A DNA stretch of 54,798 nt from an uncultured Fibrobacter sp. (GCA_947165045.1 CAMUYW010000016.1:1-54798), one strand, 5' to 3'. Counted from the stretch's first letter, positions 17,101 through 25,430 are shown. Notes: generated by a model from the letters alone, not told the origin. Numbers and translations: made by a program.

Positions 17101-17871
17101 CTAATTGTTACGGCGATATCCGCTCAACGCAAGGGAAATAATGGCAGGAACATAGAAGAGCCATATAAAATTATTCGAGACCACAGCTAGAATTTCACGT
17201 GTAGAATGATCAGCCCCCGTCAGTAAAGACAGGCCCGTCAACAAATCGCAACACGTAAAACAAATCATCCCAAACATAATACGAAACGCGTTTTCTTTAG
17301 GGAACAAATCAAGCTTAGAAGTTCTGCACGCTACATACAACGAGCAACATAAAGTCGGTGCATAAGCTATCACCGCCATAAGCAACAGCGATTCAAGTAC
17401 ATGGAAATACGCCAGAAAAGCCATCGAAAAAATCACCGACACCGGAATGCAAAAAATCCAAGGGAACGACCAATCAGAATCATTTGCACGCGTGTGACGG
17501 TAAATAAAAATCATCTGCGCCAAAAAGAAAAATCCAATTCCAATCGTGATAAAACTTTCGCGATCCTCAAATATGCCGCTGTAGTTATACAAAATTTTAA
17601 AGCAGAAATCTGCACATAGGATCATAATAAAACTAGCTTGTACAAAAAAGCGATCTCGAGTACTTATTGAGTTCCGGCCAATCAAAAGCGCAAGCAATGT
17701 TGCAATTGATGTAACCACAAACTTCGCAATATTCTGGAAATCACTCGAAGAATCAAGGCACGATTGTACGGCACCGCACTGATGGAGAACAACCCAATCA
17801 CAGACAAAAAACGCGACAAACAGAACCGCGACAACAGTAACAAAAACTGAGACCAACTTTGGATACACCAT
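17101..17871 (-). CDS. Multi-pass membrane protein, possibly YhhN/TMEM86-like
   Basis: 256 residues with about seven to eight hydrophobic segments and a short cytoplasmic-looking C-terminus (GYRRNN). The segment GFFFLAQMIFIYRH and the later GMICFTCCDLLTGLSLL recall the FLLAHxFYI and LFxxSD motifs of the YhhN/TMEM86 lysoplasmalogenase family, but the match is loose, so this is only a suggestion. TATATT lies exactly 6 nt before the ATG and there is no Shine-Dalgarno, suggesting leaderless transcription. Confidence 0.75.
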   Translation of the reverse strand: MVYPKLVSVFVTVVAVLFVAFFVCDWVVLHQCGAVQSCLDSSSDFQNIAKFVVTSIATLLALLIGRNSISTRDRFFVQASFIMILCADFCFKILYNYSGIFEDRESFITIGIGFFFLAQMIFIYRHTRANDSDWSFPWIFCIPVSVIFSMAFLAYFHVLESLLLMAVIAYAPTLCCSLYVACRTSKLDLFPKENAFRIMFGMICFTCCDLLTGLSLLTGADHSTREILAVVSNNFIWLFYVPAIISLALSGYRRNN

Positions 17872-17947
17872 GATATAAATATAAGGTGGTCTCTAGCAAA
17901 ACGAAACGAGAAAATAAAAACTTTTTTGTATTAAGCCGTCAATCGCG

Positions 17948-18853
17948 CTATTCAGTCTTCTTCGGCTTGATTTTTGCAGTCATATAGCTAAGCACAAGAT
18001 TCTGCCATACAACATAGCAAGTCGGGGCAAGCGCCACAACCGGGCCCGCGTAAAGGCTAGAAACCCAAATGACGAGTGTCGTATTCTTTTGACCCATGCT
18101 CTGCGAGCCTTCAATCGGACGGCGACCGCGTTCGCAAACCCAACCAAGCCAGAATTGCACAATGCAGAGCACCAGCGAAACAGCAGCCATCAGCGGAAGC
18201 TTTCCGCTATTCCATAAGTCGGCAAAACCCATCTCGCGGATATCGTAACTCGCCTTGGCTAGAATGATAAACACAGAGAACGTCCACACGAACATCGTGT
18301 ACTTCTGGTATTTTGCGGCACGGTCAGCAAGTTCCGGATAAAAGTTGCGCAGCCCAAACGCAAACGCCAGCGGGATACTGATAATCGGCTGAATCGTGTT
18401 GAAAATTTTCCATGCAATTTCGGAAAGGCTCGCCTCAGTTCCAGTCAAATAGCCAAAGACAATCGGAATGCTAAAGCAAGCAATCAAGTTTCCGCTGAGG
18501 AAAATTTTAAGCGCTAAAGATGCGCTTCCACCAAGCATCTTCGCCATCGCAGGAGCCGCATTTGCCGGCGGACAAAGCGCGATAATCGCACCACCGAGCA
18601 ACACTTCGCGCGGGAGGTGGAACAGTTCGACAACGCCCCAAAGGAGAGCAATCATAATAAGGCTTACAACAAAAGCGCGAGCCTCAATCTTGAACGTGTA
18701 ACCGTGCGTCTGCGGCGGAATCTTTGTCACAAACGTAAGAAACATCATGATGCCGATAGTCAACGGCAAGAGCGGCGCGAGGAAGTGCGCCTGAGGAAGG
18801 AGAATGCCCGCAAGGATTGCAATGGGCATGAGAATCGCGCGTAAATTTCCCAT
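17948..18853 (-). CDS. Bile acid:sodium symporter (BASS/SBF) family transporter
   Basis: 301 residues from the ATG at 18853; the upstream extension to 18937 runs into a repeat element and is rejected. About ten hydrophobic helices. The family core is visible as GGAIIALCPPANAAPAMAKMLGG followed by SLALKIFLSGNLIA, the region that in BASS transporters forms the crossed helices and ion sites. It is probably a Na+-coupled importer of an organic anion; the substrate is unknown. A dispersed palindrome lies just upstream. Confidence 0.82.
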   Translation of the reverse strand: MGNLRAILMPIAILAGILLPQAHFLAPLLPLTIGIMMFLTFVTKIPPQTHGYTFKIEARAFVVSLIMIALLWGVVELFHLPREVLLGGAIIALCPPANAAPAMAKMLGGSASLALKIFLSGNLIACFSIPIVFGYLTGTEASLSEIAWKIFNTIQPIISIPLAFAFGLRNFYPELADRAAKYQKYTMFVWTFSVFIILAKASYDIREMGFADLWNSGKLPLMAAVSLVLCIVQFWLGWVCERGRRPIEGSQSMGQKNTTLVIWVSSLYAGPVVALAPTCYVVWQNLVLSYMTAKIKPKKTE

Positions 18854-18910
18854 AATTTTACCGCGAGCAAAGATAGAAATTTGAGTATGGCCTTGGCTAG
18901 GAAAAAAGCA

Positions 18911-18935
18911 ACCCCGGCGCAGAGGCCGGGGTGAC
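18911..18935. repeat. Dispersed palindrome (..CCGGGGTGAC type)
   Basis: ACCCCGGC-gcagag-GCCGGGGT followed by GAC. Confidence 0.72.
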
Positions 18936-18939
18936 AAAA

Positions 18940-19066
18940 GCGAACAACGCAGCTATGCGCAGTTTATTATTTCATCGGCCTAGAAGCAAGCAGAGCAAGG
19001 CGAGAGCACCCGTAGCGTACTTAAACGTACGTAAGGGTGCGAGCAACGCAGCTATGCGCAGCTTAT
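18940..19066. repeat. Pair of 28-nt direct repeats flanking an inverted repeat
   Basis: 18940-18967 and 19039-19066 match at 26 of 28 positions (core CAACGCAGCTATGCGCAG). Between them lies an imperfect inverted repeat, GCACCC..CGTAC/GTACG..GGGTGC. The second copy ends on the lysA stop codon (TAA at 19063-19065), so the element has landed at or grown from the end of that gene. Confidence 0.8.
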
Positions 19067-20322
19067 AGGTCGATGATACGGTCGTTCTGGAGGAGCTGCT
19101 CAAAAGTCTGACGTTCGCGAATGAGCTTGATTTCGCCATTCGTGTACATCGTTTCAGCAGCGTAGCGACGGCTGTTGTAGTTGCTGCTCATGGCAGCGCC
19201 GTAAGCACCAGCATCGTGGAGAATCAGGAGGTCGCCCACTTGAGCCTTCGGGAGCTTGCGCGTCACGACAAAGCCGCCTTCTTCCTGCGTGAACACGTCA
19301 CCAGATTCGCAAAGCGGGCCTGCGACAACAGCATCCACAGTTTCGTTGAGTTCGCGACCATCGCGAGCCACGATAGAAATTCCATGATAGCTGCCATAGA
19401 AACTCGGACGAACGAGATCAGTAAAGCCTGCGTCGAGCAAGTAGAACAAATTATCGCCCTGCTTCTTGACAGCGCGGATTTCAGCAACGAGGTAGCCGCT
19501 TTCTGCAACAAGGTAACGGCCCGGTTCCACTTCGAGGTGAACATCGTGACCAATGCTCTGCTGGATCTTCTTGCGAGCGTCATCCCAAAGCTTGTAGTAA
19601 GCGTTCACGTCAATGCGGTCATTCTTTTCTTCTTCGTGATACGGAATCGGAAGTCCACCACCAGCGCTAATCGTGCGGAGGTGCGAGCCCAAGCGACGGC
19701 TTGCATCGACCATGGCATCGCAAACCTGAGCCAAGTGTTCAAAGTCCGTGCCAGAACCGATGTGCATGTGCAAACCGGTAATCCACATTCCGTTGTTCTG
19801 AGCGAGTTTGATGCAGTCCTTGATCTGTTCGTGCCAAATGCCGTGCTTGCTCAAATCGCCACCCGTATTCGTCTTGCGGGAGTGACCATGACCAAAGCCC
19901 GGATTCACACGAATCGTGAGTTCAGACTTCACACCGAAATCAGCGAGTTGCTGAATCATGTCCGGCGAACCCACGTTCACGGCGATGTCGTACTTCTTGA
20001 CGAGTTCGAGAGCATCGCGGTCAAAGATGTCGGCAGTGTAAACAATCTCGGGAACCTTACCCTTCTGTTGTCCACCCTTAAATCCAGCCTTGAGCGCGCG
20101 CACAATTTCGCCAGCAGAGACGGCATCTACAACGCAACCCAACTTGCGGATAAGCGAAACCACGGAAAGGTTCGGGCATGCCTTTTGAGCAAAGCGCACC
20201 GTATCGAAAACCTTCACGTCCTTTACAGCACGTTCAATCGTAGCACGGTCATAAATCCAAAGCGGAGTGCCGTATTCACTGGCCGCTTTCAAAAGCACTG
20301 AATCAGGGATGGAATTTTTCAT
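19063..20322 (-). CDS. lysA: Diaminopimelate decarboxylase (LysA)
   Basis: 419 residues from the ATG at 20322 (the TTG three codons upstream is an unlikely start). It has a fold III PLP decarboxylase: the PLP-Lys segment FAQKACPNLSVV near residue 45, the HMHIGSG motif, the GGGLPIPY glycine loop, the EPGRYLVAESG phosphate-binding motif, the GPLCESGD catalytic Cys/Glu pair and HDAGAYG near the C-terminus. It catalyses the last step of lysine synthesis from meso-diaminopimelate. The segment around the PLP-Lys reads AQKAC where most LysA have A-KAN. TATCTT lies 8 nt before the ATG without a Shine-Dalgarno. Confidence 0.93.
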   Translation of the reverse strand: MKNSIPDSVLLKAASEYGTPLWIYDRATIERAVKDVKVFDTVRFAQKACPNLSVVSLIRKLGCVVDAVSAGEIVRALKAGFKGGQQKGKVPEIVYTADIFDRDALELVKKYDIAVNVGSPDMIQQLADFGVKSELTIRVNPGFGHGHSRKTNTGGDLSKHGIWHEQIKDCIKLAQNNGMWITGLHMHIGSGTDFEHLAQVCDAMVDASRRLGSHLRTISAGGGLPIPYHEEEKNDRIDVNAYYKLWDDARKKIQQSIGHDVHLEVEPGRYLVAESGYLVAEIRAVKKQGDNLFYLLDAGFTDLVRPSFYGSYHGISIVARDGRELNETVDAVVAGPLCESGDVFTQEEGGFVVTRKLPKAQVGDLLILHDAGAYGAAMSSNYNSRRYAAETMYTNGEIKLIRERQTFEQLLQNDRIIDL

Positions 20323-20415
20323 ACGGCGCAAAGATAGAAAAAGTGTGCAAGGCGAACAAAGCGCGAAAACTTGTTTTTGCTTTTTTTAGCCGAAGCCACG
20401 GACGCTGAAAGCGTC

Positions 20416-20440
20416 AAAAACGCCGAGCCATGCCCGGCGC
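20416..20440 (-). terminator. Terminator of the CBM48-like gene
   Basis: Read on the minus strand, the stem CGCCGgGC/GCtCGGCG is followed by TTTTTG. A second small hairpin, GACGCT-gaa-AGCGTC, lies immediately beyond. Confidence 0.65.
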
Positions 20441-20463
20441 ACCTTTAACCTTTTCAGTTAAAA

Positions 20464-20856
20464 TTACACGTGCTTGATTTTGTTATCGCCTGCATCCCAG
20501 TTCACACCGTCACAGACAAACTTGTATTCGTAATCGCCAGGGACGAGAGAAATCTTGGCCTTCCAAAGACCCGTCTTCTTGTCCTTCTTGAGCATATCGA
20601 CATCGACAGCCCAATTGTTGAACGAACCGGCAACAGAAACGGTCGTTGCGAGTGGGCAATCAGCGACGAACTCAACAGCTACTTTTTTCGGAGCTGCAGG
20701 CTTAGCAGCCTTTTTTGCCGGAGCTTTTTCAGCCTTCGGTGCAGCCTTTGCCGGGGTCTTGACTTCGGCCTTCTTTTCGGCAGCCTTCGGAGCCTTAGCG
20801 GCAGCGGTTTTCTTTGCAGCAGGTTTTGCTACTACAGTTTTTGAATTTTTAGACAT
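20464..20856 (-). CDS. Small CBM48/AMPK-type glycogen-binding-like protein with histone-H1-like Lys/Ala tail
   Basis: 130 residues. The first 58 or so are almost only Lys, Ala, Pro and Glu (repeats such as AAKKTAAAKAPKAAEKK), like a histone H1 or nucleoid-protein tail. The remaining 72 form one CBM48/isoamylase-N-type beta-sandwich: VSVAGSFNNW, GLWKAKISLVPGDYEYKFVCDG and NWDAGDN. There is no signal peptide, so it is cytoplasmic. A strong AGAGGAG precedes the start, suggesting high expression. A role in organising glycogen or linking it to a nucleic acid or acidic surface is inference. It is divergent from rpe. Confidence 0.85.
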   Translation of the reverse strand: MSKNSKTVVAKPAAKKTAAAKAPKAAEKKAEVKTPAKAAPKAEKAPAKKAAKPAAPKKVAVEFVADCPLATTVSVAGSFNNWAVDVDMLKKDKKTGLWKAKISLVPGDYEYKFVCDGVNWDAGDNKIKHV

Positions 20857-20923
20857 AATAATCTCCTCTTATTCTGTACCTCAAAATTTAGTAAAAAAAA
20901 ATTTATTTTGCTATATTTGAAAT

Positions 20924-21571
20924 ATGCTTAAACAAATCATCGCTCCTAGCGTCTTGAACGCAAACTTTCTCTCCCTCGGCGATGGTCTCAAGGCCATCGA
21001 AAACGGAGGCGCAGGCCTCGTTCACCTGGACATCATGGACGGGCATTTCGTTCCGAACATCAGCTTTGGCCCGGGAATTTCCGCTTGCGTCAAAAAAGGT
21101 ACCAAGCTCCCGCTCGATTGCCATTTGATGATTGAAAACCCAGAAAACTACGTGGGCGAATTTGCAAAAGCAGGCGCAAGCATCATCAGCGTGCACGCCG
21201 AAACCACAAACCACCTCGATCGCTTGCTGCACCAGATTGCAGAACTCGGCGTAAAACCCGCAGTCGCCATCAACCCAGCAACCCCGCTCGAAAACATCAA
21301 GTACGTACTCGACATTGTTGACATGGTGCTTATCATGTCCGTGAACCCGGGCTTCGGCGGTCAAAGCCTCATTCCGTATTGCCTCGACAAGATTCGCGAA
21401 CTGCGCGCTCTCAAGCCGGAACTCGACATTCAAATCGACGGCGGCGTAAAACTCGACAACATCCTCGCCTGCAAGGATGCCGGTGCAAACGTATTCGTCG
21501 TTGGAAGCGCCATTTTCGGCAAGCCGGACCCAGAAGCCGTCTGCCGAGAATTCGTGAATTTAGTCAAGTAA
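20924..21571 (+). CDS. rpe: Ribulose-phosphate 3-epimerase (Rpe)
   Basis: 215 residues, normal length. The TIM barrel of the family is clear: IAPSVLNANF, HLDIMDGHFVPN (metal His/Asp), CHLMIENP, HAETT, NPATP, LIMSVNPGFGGQ and QIDGGVKLDN. It interconverts ribulose-5-P and xylulose-5-P in the pentose phosphate pathway. TATATT (20912-20917) is exactly 6 nt before the ATG and there is no Shine-Dalgarno, so the transcript is probably leaderless. It shares a 67-bp divergent promoter region with the CBM48-like gene. Confidence 0.96.
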   Translation: MLKQIIAPSVLNANFLSLGDGLKAIENGGAGLVHLDIMDGHFVPNISFGPGISACVKKGTKLPLDCHLMIENPENYVGEFAKAGASIISVHAETTNHLDRLLHQIAELGVKPAVAINPATPLENIKYVLDIVDMVLIMSVNPGFGGQSLIPYCLDKIRELRALKPELDIQIDGGVKLDNILACKDAGANVFVVGSAIFGKPDPEAVCREFVNLVK

Positions 21572-21597
21572 TTCAAAGCCGAAATTAAGATAAAATC

Positions 21598-21618
21598 GCC
21601 CGCGCATGCGGGCTTATT
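21598..21618 (+). terminator. Hairpin after rpe
   Basis: A 6-bp GCCCGC-GCAT-GCGGGC stem. The T run after it is weak (TTATT), so termination is possible but not certain. Confidence 0.55.
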
Positions 21619-21649
21619 AAAAAAAAAAGAAAAGGCCTTAGCCCTTTCT
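21619..21649 (-). terminator. Terminator for the 27-aa minus-strand ORF
   Basis: On the minus strand AAAGGgC-TAA-GgCCTTT is followed by TTC and then ten T. A separate terminator pointing this way implies a minus-strand transcript in this gap. Confidence 0.7.
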
Positions 21650-21684
21650 TATATATCCTCCTAACTTTTTGATTAAGAATTAAA

Positions 21685-21768
21685 CTACATCGGCGCTGCT
21701 GTTGTCGAAGCAAAGAGAGCCGACACGAAAACAATAGAAAGTACGATAATAAGATACCAATTTTGCAT
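21685..21768 (-). CDS. Putative 27-residue hydrophobic small protein
   Basis: ATG at 21768, stop TAG at 21687-21685. The peptide MQNWYLIIVLSIVF... has one hydrophobic stretch of about 17 residues, then SALFAS and a short Thr/Ala/Pro/Met tail, so it is a single-span membrane peptide or a cleaved signal-like peptide. Support: TATATT lies exactly 6 nt before the ATG, as at rpe and the 17871 gene, and a minus-strand terminator follows 36 bp after the stop. Otherwise this 388-bp gap (21572-21959) has only A+T-rich sequence. The function is unknown, and it could be chance. Confidence 0.5.
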   Translation of the reverse strand: MQNWYLIIVLSIVFVSALFASTTAAPM

Positions 21769-21959
21769 GCCACTAATATATACTGAAAAATGTGCAAAAA
21801 ATCACTCATTCACAAAAAGTTACAAATTTACTACAAAGTAAAGTTTACGCCGTGCAATTTACGTTTCCAGATTTTAACAAACATTTCATTTACGTTACAA
21901 AACAAAGCATTTTTCAATAATTAAATTTGCGTCGTTTTTTAGAACAGAGCAAAGCGGCA

Positions 21960-23552
21960 ATGCAAATATACGCGAATAAGATATTCAACAATCCCATCGA
22001 TACGATTGAAATTTTCGACACGAGCAAAGTCAAACAAGCGCTAGACAAAATTGAGTCTTTACAAAGCAAAGGCTATTATCTCGTGGGTTACATGAGATAC
22101 GACTTGAACACGGCCAGCAACTTGCCGCTCATTTATTTCGAAGCATTCGATTCTTTTGAACCGTTCGTCGAACACCAGCCCGACTACAAAATCGGAACCA
22201 TCGTAAAGCCGCTGATCACCAAAGAAGAATACGCAGAAAAAGTTACATTCATCAAAGAACAAATTAAGAACGGCATTACATACGAAGTCAATTACACCTA
22301 TCCGTCAACGTTAAGAACAAACGCAAGCGAATTAGATCTATACTATTATCTTTTGCAAAATCAGAAGACTCCCTACAATGCGTTTTTGCAAAACAAGCAC
22401 GAGACAATTCTATCGTTTTCGCCAGAGCTCTTTTTCGTGAAGAAAGGCAATAAGATTTTGACCAAGCCCATGAAGGGAACAATCAAGAGAGGCGCAACAG
22501 ACGAAGAAGACACCATGCTGCGAGACTTTCTGCGCAACGACTTGAAGAACCGCACCGAGAACATCATGATTGTCGACTTGTTACGGAATGATTTGGGAAG
22601 AATTTCAAAACCGGGAACCGTTCGCGCCGATAAACTTTTTGATGTAGAGCAACACAAAACGTTGTTCCAAATGACATCCGAGATTTCATCGGAAGTGAAA
22701 GAAGGCGTAACGCTATACGACATCATCAAAGCAATTTATCCGTGCGGTTCGATCACAGGCGCACCAAAAATTTCGACAATGGAAATTATTGACGATGCGG
22801 AGCACATGCCACGCGAAGTTTACTGCGGTGCGATTGGCTACATTCATGGCGACGAAATGATTTTCTCCGTGCCGATTCGAATTTTGCAAAAGAAAAACGG
22901 AGCTGAGAACTATCGCTATGATGCAGGCAGCGCAATCACATGGAGCTCTACCGCTGAAGACGAATGGAACGAAACGCTAACCAAAGCAAAATTCTTGGAG
23001 ACTGATTTTTCGCTCATCGAAACCGGCATTACTGATTTCGAGATGCACATTGAGAGAATGCGGGCTTCCGCAAAAGCGCTCGGTTTTACTTGGAATAGCG
23101 ACATTGAAAAAATTGGATTCGACCCAAGTGTCGTCAACAGAATCGAACTGTTCAAGGACGGGCATTTCGAAGTCACGACAAGAGCAATTCCTGAACCCAA
23201 GCAGAATCCAAAAATCAGAATTGCGCACAAAGTCAATTCTACAAATCCTTTCTTGTATCACAAGACAAGCATTCGATTACCGATGCCAAAGGACGTCTTT
23301 GACGAAATCGGCGTGAACGAAAAAGGCGAAATTACCGAAGGCACATTCACGAACATCGGCGTTCAGCTGAATGGCTCCATTTACACGCCACCACTCCAAT
23401 GCGGGCTTTTAAACGGCATTACGCGACAGAAGTTACTCCGCGATGGAAAAATCAAGGAACGAGTGCTGTATCCAAGCGACTTGAAAAACGCGGAGAAAAT
23501 TTATTGCTTTAATTCCGTGCGTGGAATTGTAGAAGTGGAGTTAAGCGAATAA
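21960..23552 (+). CDS. Fused aminodeoxychorismate synthase component I / 4-amino-4-deoxychorismate lyase (PabB-PabC)
   Basis: 530 residues from the ATG at 21960; a TTG at 21927 in frame is an alternative start. The N-terminal part, about 1-330, is the chorismate-binding domain: TKPMKGTIKRG, NIMIVDLLRNDLGRIS, the PCGSITGAPK motif and the GAIGYI strand. The C-terminal part, about 340-530, is a class IV PLP aminotransferase-fold lyase: NEKGEITEGTFTNI and PPLQCGLLNGITR. It turns chorismate plus glutamine-derived ammonia into p-aminobenzoate for folate, and folE in the same window belongs to the same pathway. The leading Gln amidotransferase (PabA) is not adjacent. Confidence 0.9.
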   Translation: MQIYANKIFNNPIDTIEIFDTSKVKQALDKIESLQSKGYYLVGYMRYDLNTASNLPLIYFEAFDSFEPFVEHQPDYKIGTIVKPLITKEEYAEKVTFIKEQIKNGITYEVNYTYPSTLRTNASELDLYYYLLQNQKTPYNAFLQNKHETILSFSPELFFVKKGNKILTKPMKGTIKRGATDEEDTMLRDFLRNDLKNRTENIMIVDLLRNDLGRISKPGTVRADKLFDVEQHKTLFQMTSEISSEVKEGVTLYDIIKAIYPCGSITGAPKISTMEIIDDAEHMPREVYCGAIGYIHGDEMIFSVPIRILQKKNGAENYRYDAGSAITWSSTAEDEWNETLTKAKFLETDFSLIETGITDFEMHIERMRASAKALGFTWNSDIEKIGFDPSVVNRIELFKDGHFEVTTRAIPEPKQNPKIRIAHKVNSTNPFLYHKTSIRLPMPKDVFDEIGVNEKGEITEGTFTNIGVQLNGSIYTPPLQCGLLNGITRQKLLRDGKIKERVLYPSDLKNAEKIYCFNSVRGIVEVELSE

Positions 23553-23560
23553 AAAAGGTG

Positions 23561-23584
23561 ATCCCGCAACAAGTGCGGGATGAC
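23561..23584. repeat. Dispersed palindrome (..GCGGGATGAC type)
   Basis: ATCCCGC-aacaagt-GCGGGAT followed by GAC, lying between the convergent PabB-PabC and GH9 genes, where it may also terminate transcription. Confidence 0.75.
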
Positions 23585-23595
23585 AATGTGAAAAA

Positions 23596-25356
23596 TTACT
23601 TCACCATCGCATTTGCGTGGCCGCTGTAGATAGCTTGCAAGGCGCCAGCGAGGTACGCCAGCGGAGCGTTCCAGTTGATGGCGACTTCGTTCGTCGCATA
23701 GCTGCAACGATTGTCAATGTAGGCAAGAGCCGGCTTGTCAGCCGTAGCATAGTTCGGGCACTTCCAAAGTTCCGTTCCATCCAAATTAATATCTTGCTTG
23801 CCCAAGTGCGGTCCGCCCACGAGCATGCCCGGCACCGGATCGTCGACAAAATCCGATTCGCTCACGCGATGATGCGGGAAACGCGGGCTTCTAAAGCCAA
23901 AGCCTGTCACGTAAGAAATTTCCATCGGATTCTTGCCGAGCAGGTAGTCAAAGCACTGCTGCGCACCATCCAAATAGCTTTTATCGCCAGTAACGTAATA
24001 AGCATGGAGCAACACAATTCCGTTGTTTGCCATGGCACTGTTACTGCCCCAGTTCCAGCTAGACGGAAGCGCCGGCAACCTGTACGCGCTCGTATCGCCC
24101 ACAGCGCGGAGTTCTTTAGCAGCCTTAAGCAAAGCCTTGCGCGCATCACCGCCCACTTTCGCACCGAATTCTGCAGAATCCAGCGCAGCACGATAAACAG
24201 CAAGCATATTCACATCGCCCCACCACGGGCCATCAGCTCTAAACTTATACTGCTTCAAATCCGAAAGGTAATTCTGTTTTTTTGTGGCACGGTAAAGTTC
24301 CGTTGCCGCAAACGCAAACTCATCCTTACCGTTTTCATCACCATACATATATTCACCGGTTTCAACATCGGAGGGCTGTTTGTAGAACACCTTCGGGTGC
24401 TTTTTAGCCCAGTAGTAAGCGACTTCGGCAGCCTTGAGCATGCGCTTGGAAAATTCGGCATCAAACTTTGCATACACACGAGAAGCCTGCGCCATCACCG
24501 CAGAAAAATCAAGCGTAGCCGTAACATTCTTTTCGATTGCATAACGCTGGACACCATCCAGTTCCGGCATCGTGCTAGAACCAAACTTGAGCGACGTTAG
24601 TTTGTGATAAACGCCACCATCGCTATCTTGCATCGAAAGCATCCAGTCCAAATTCCAGCGGATTTCTTCGAGCAATTCGGGCATCTTCGGGAACTCACGA
24701 GGAATGTTCCACTGGAGCGTATCCATGAACGCAGGGAAATGTTCATAAAGTTCCAAAAGCGTAAACACGGTAATGCCCGAGTTCACAATGTATTTGCCAT
24801 AGTCACCGGCATCATACCAGCCACGAGTTGACCTGATAATTTTTGCATCAGCCTGTTTGGGAGCCGGCTTTCCTTTCGACTTTGCAACAGTCGTTGCGGT
24901 CTGCAAATCCGTACCATACACAATCACATGATCATCCATATGGCCAGCGGCACGAGCCCACTTGCCTGCATAACGCGTTTCAAGAGCCATGCCTGCGCGC
25001 TGGTAGTAGAACCACTTGAGAGCGGCCTTCGTCACATCCACATAAACATTCTCACCAACCACAATCGGGTTCCCAACATAGCCATCTCTGAACAAACGAT
25101 ACGTGCCCGGTTTCTTGACTGCAGAAATATCATACGTCTGGACTTCTTCGCCGCTGTAATCCCAATCATAGACCATCGGGGCTTCAAGCGAGAGCACCAC
25201 TTTGCCGTTCATATCACGAACTTCGAGTGGATTAGCATCGTTGCCGGGAATAACGACAATCTTTTCAGATTCAGGAGCAAAACCGAGCTGGTTTACGAGG
25301 GGAATTGCAAAAGACGGGACGGCAAAAGCCAACGCAGCGAGAAAATGTTTACGCAT
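23596..25356 (-). CDS. GH9 endoglucanase with N-terminal Ig-like domain
   Basis: 586 residues from the ATG at 25356, preceded by AGGAGAGG. Signal peptide to about residue 17. Residues about 18-105 form a CelD_N-type Ig-like module (VNQLGFAPESEKIVVIPG). Residues about 110-586 form the (alpha/alpha)6 catalytic domain. The base and nucleophile-positioning Asp are in YDAGDYGKY (about 182 and 185), the active-site His is in FPHHRVSESD (about 496) and the acid Glu is in ATNEVAINWNAP (about 557). It cleaves beta-1,4-glucan outside the cytoplasm. There is no CBM and no sorting-like tail, so secretion or anchoring must use another route. Confidence 0.95.
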   Translation of the reverse strand: MRKHFLAALAFAVPSFAIPLVNQLGFAPESEKIVVIPGNDANPLEVRDMNGKVVLSLEAPMVYDWDYSGEEVQTYDISAVKKPGTYRLFRDGYVGNPIVVGENVYVDVTKAALKWFYYQRAGMALETRYAGKWARAAGHMDDHVIVYGTDLQTATTVAKSKGKPAPKQADAKIIRSTRGWYDAGDYGKYIVNSGITVFTLLELYEHFPAFMDTLQWNIPREFPKMPELLEEIRWNLDWMLSMQDSDGGVYHKLTSLKFGSSTMPELDGVQRYAIEKNVTATLDFSAVMAQASRVYAKFDAEFSKRMLKAAEVAYYWAKKHPKVFYKQPSDVETGEYMYGDENGKDEFAFAATELYRATKKQNYLSDLKQYKFRADGPWWGDVNMLAVYRAALDSAEFGAKVGGDARKALLKAAKELRAVGDTSAYRLPALPSSWNWGSNSAMANNGIVLLHAYYVTGDKSYLDGAQQCFDYLLGKNPMEISYVTGFGFRSPRFPHHRVSESDFVDDPVPGMLVGGPHLGKQDINLDGTELWKCPNYATADKPALAYIDNRCSYATNEVAINWNAPLAYLAGALQAIYSGHANAMVK

Positions 25357-25379
25357 TTGAAACCTCTCCTTTAAAGAAG

Positions 25380-25430
25380 ATGCCCGCCTTCGCGGGCATG
25401 ACATCGTAATATATAAGCCCTAATTACGAT
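25380..25430. promoter_or_regulatory. Stacked palindromes in the GH9 upstream region
   Basis: 25380-25402 is a dispersed palindrome, ATGCCCGC-CTTC-GCGGGCAT then GAC, about 10 nt from the GH9 ribosome-binding site. 25403-25430 is a separate inverted repeat, ATCGTAAT-(12)-ATTACGAT, that overlaps a TATATT (minus strand, 25413-25408). The first may form an RNA hairpin in the leader; the second could be an operator. Confidence 0.55.
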
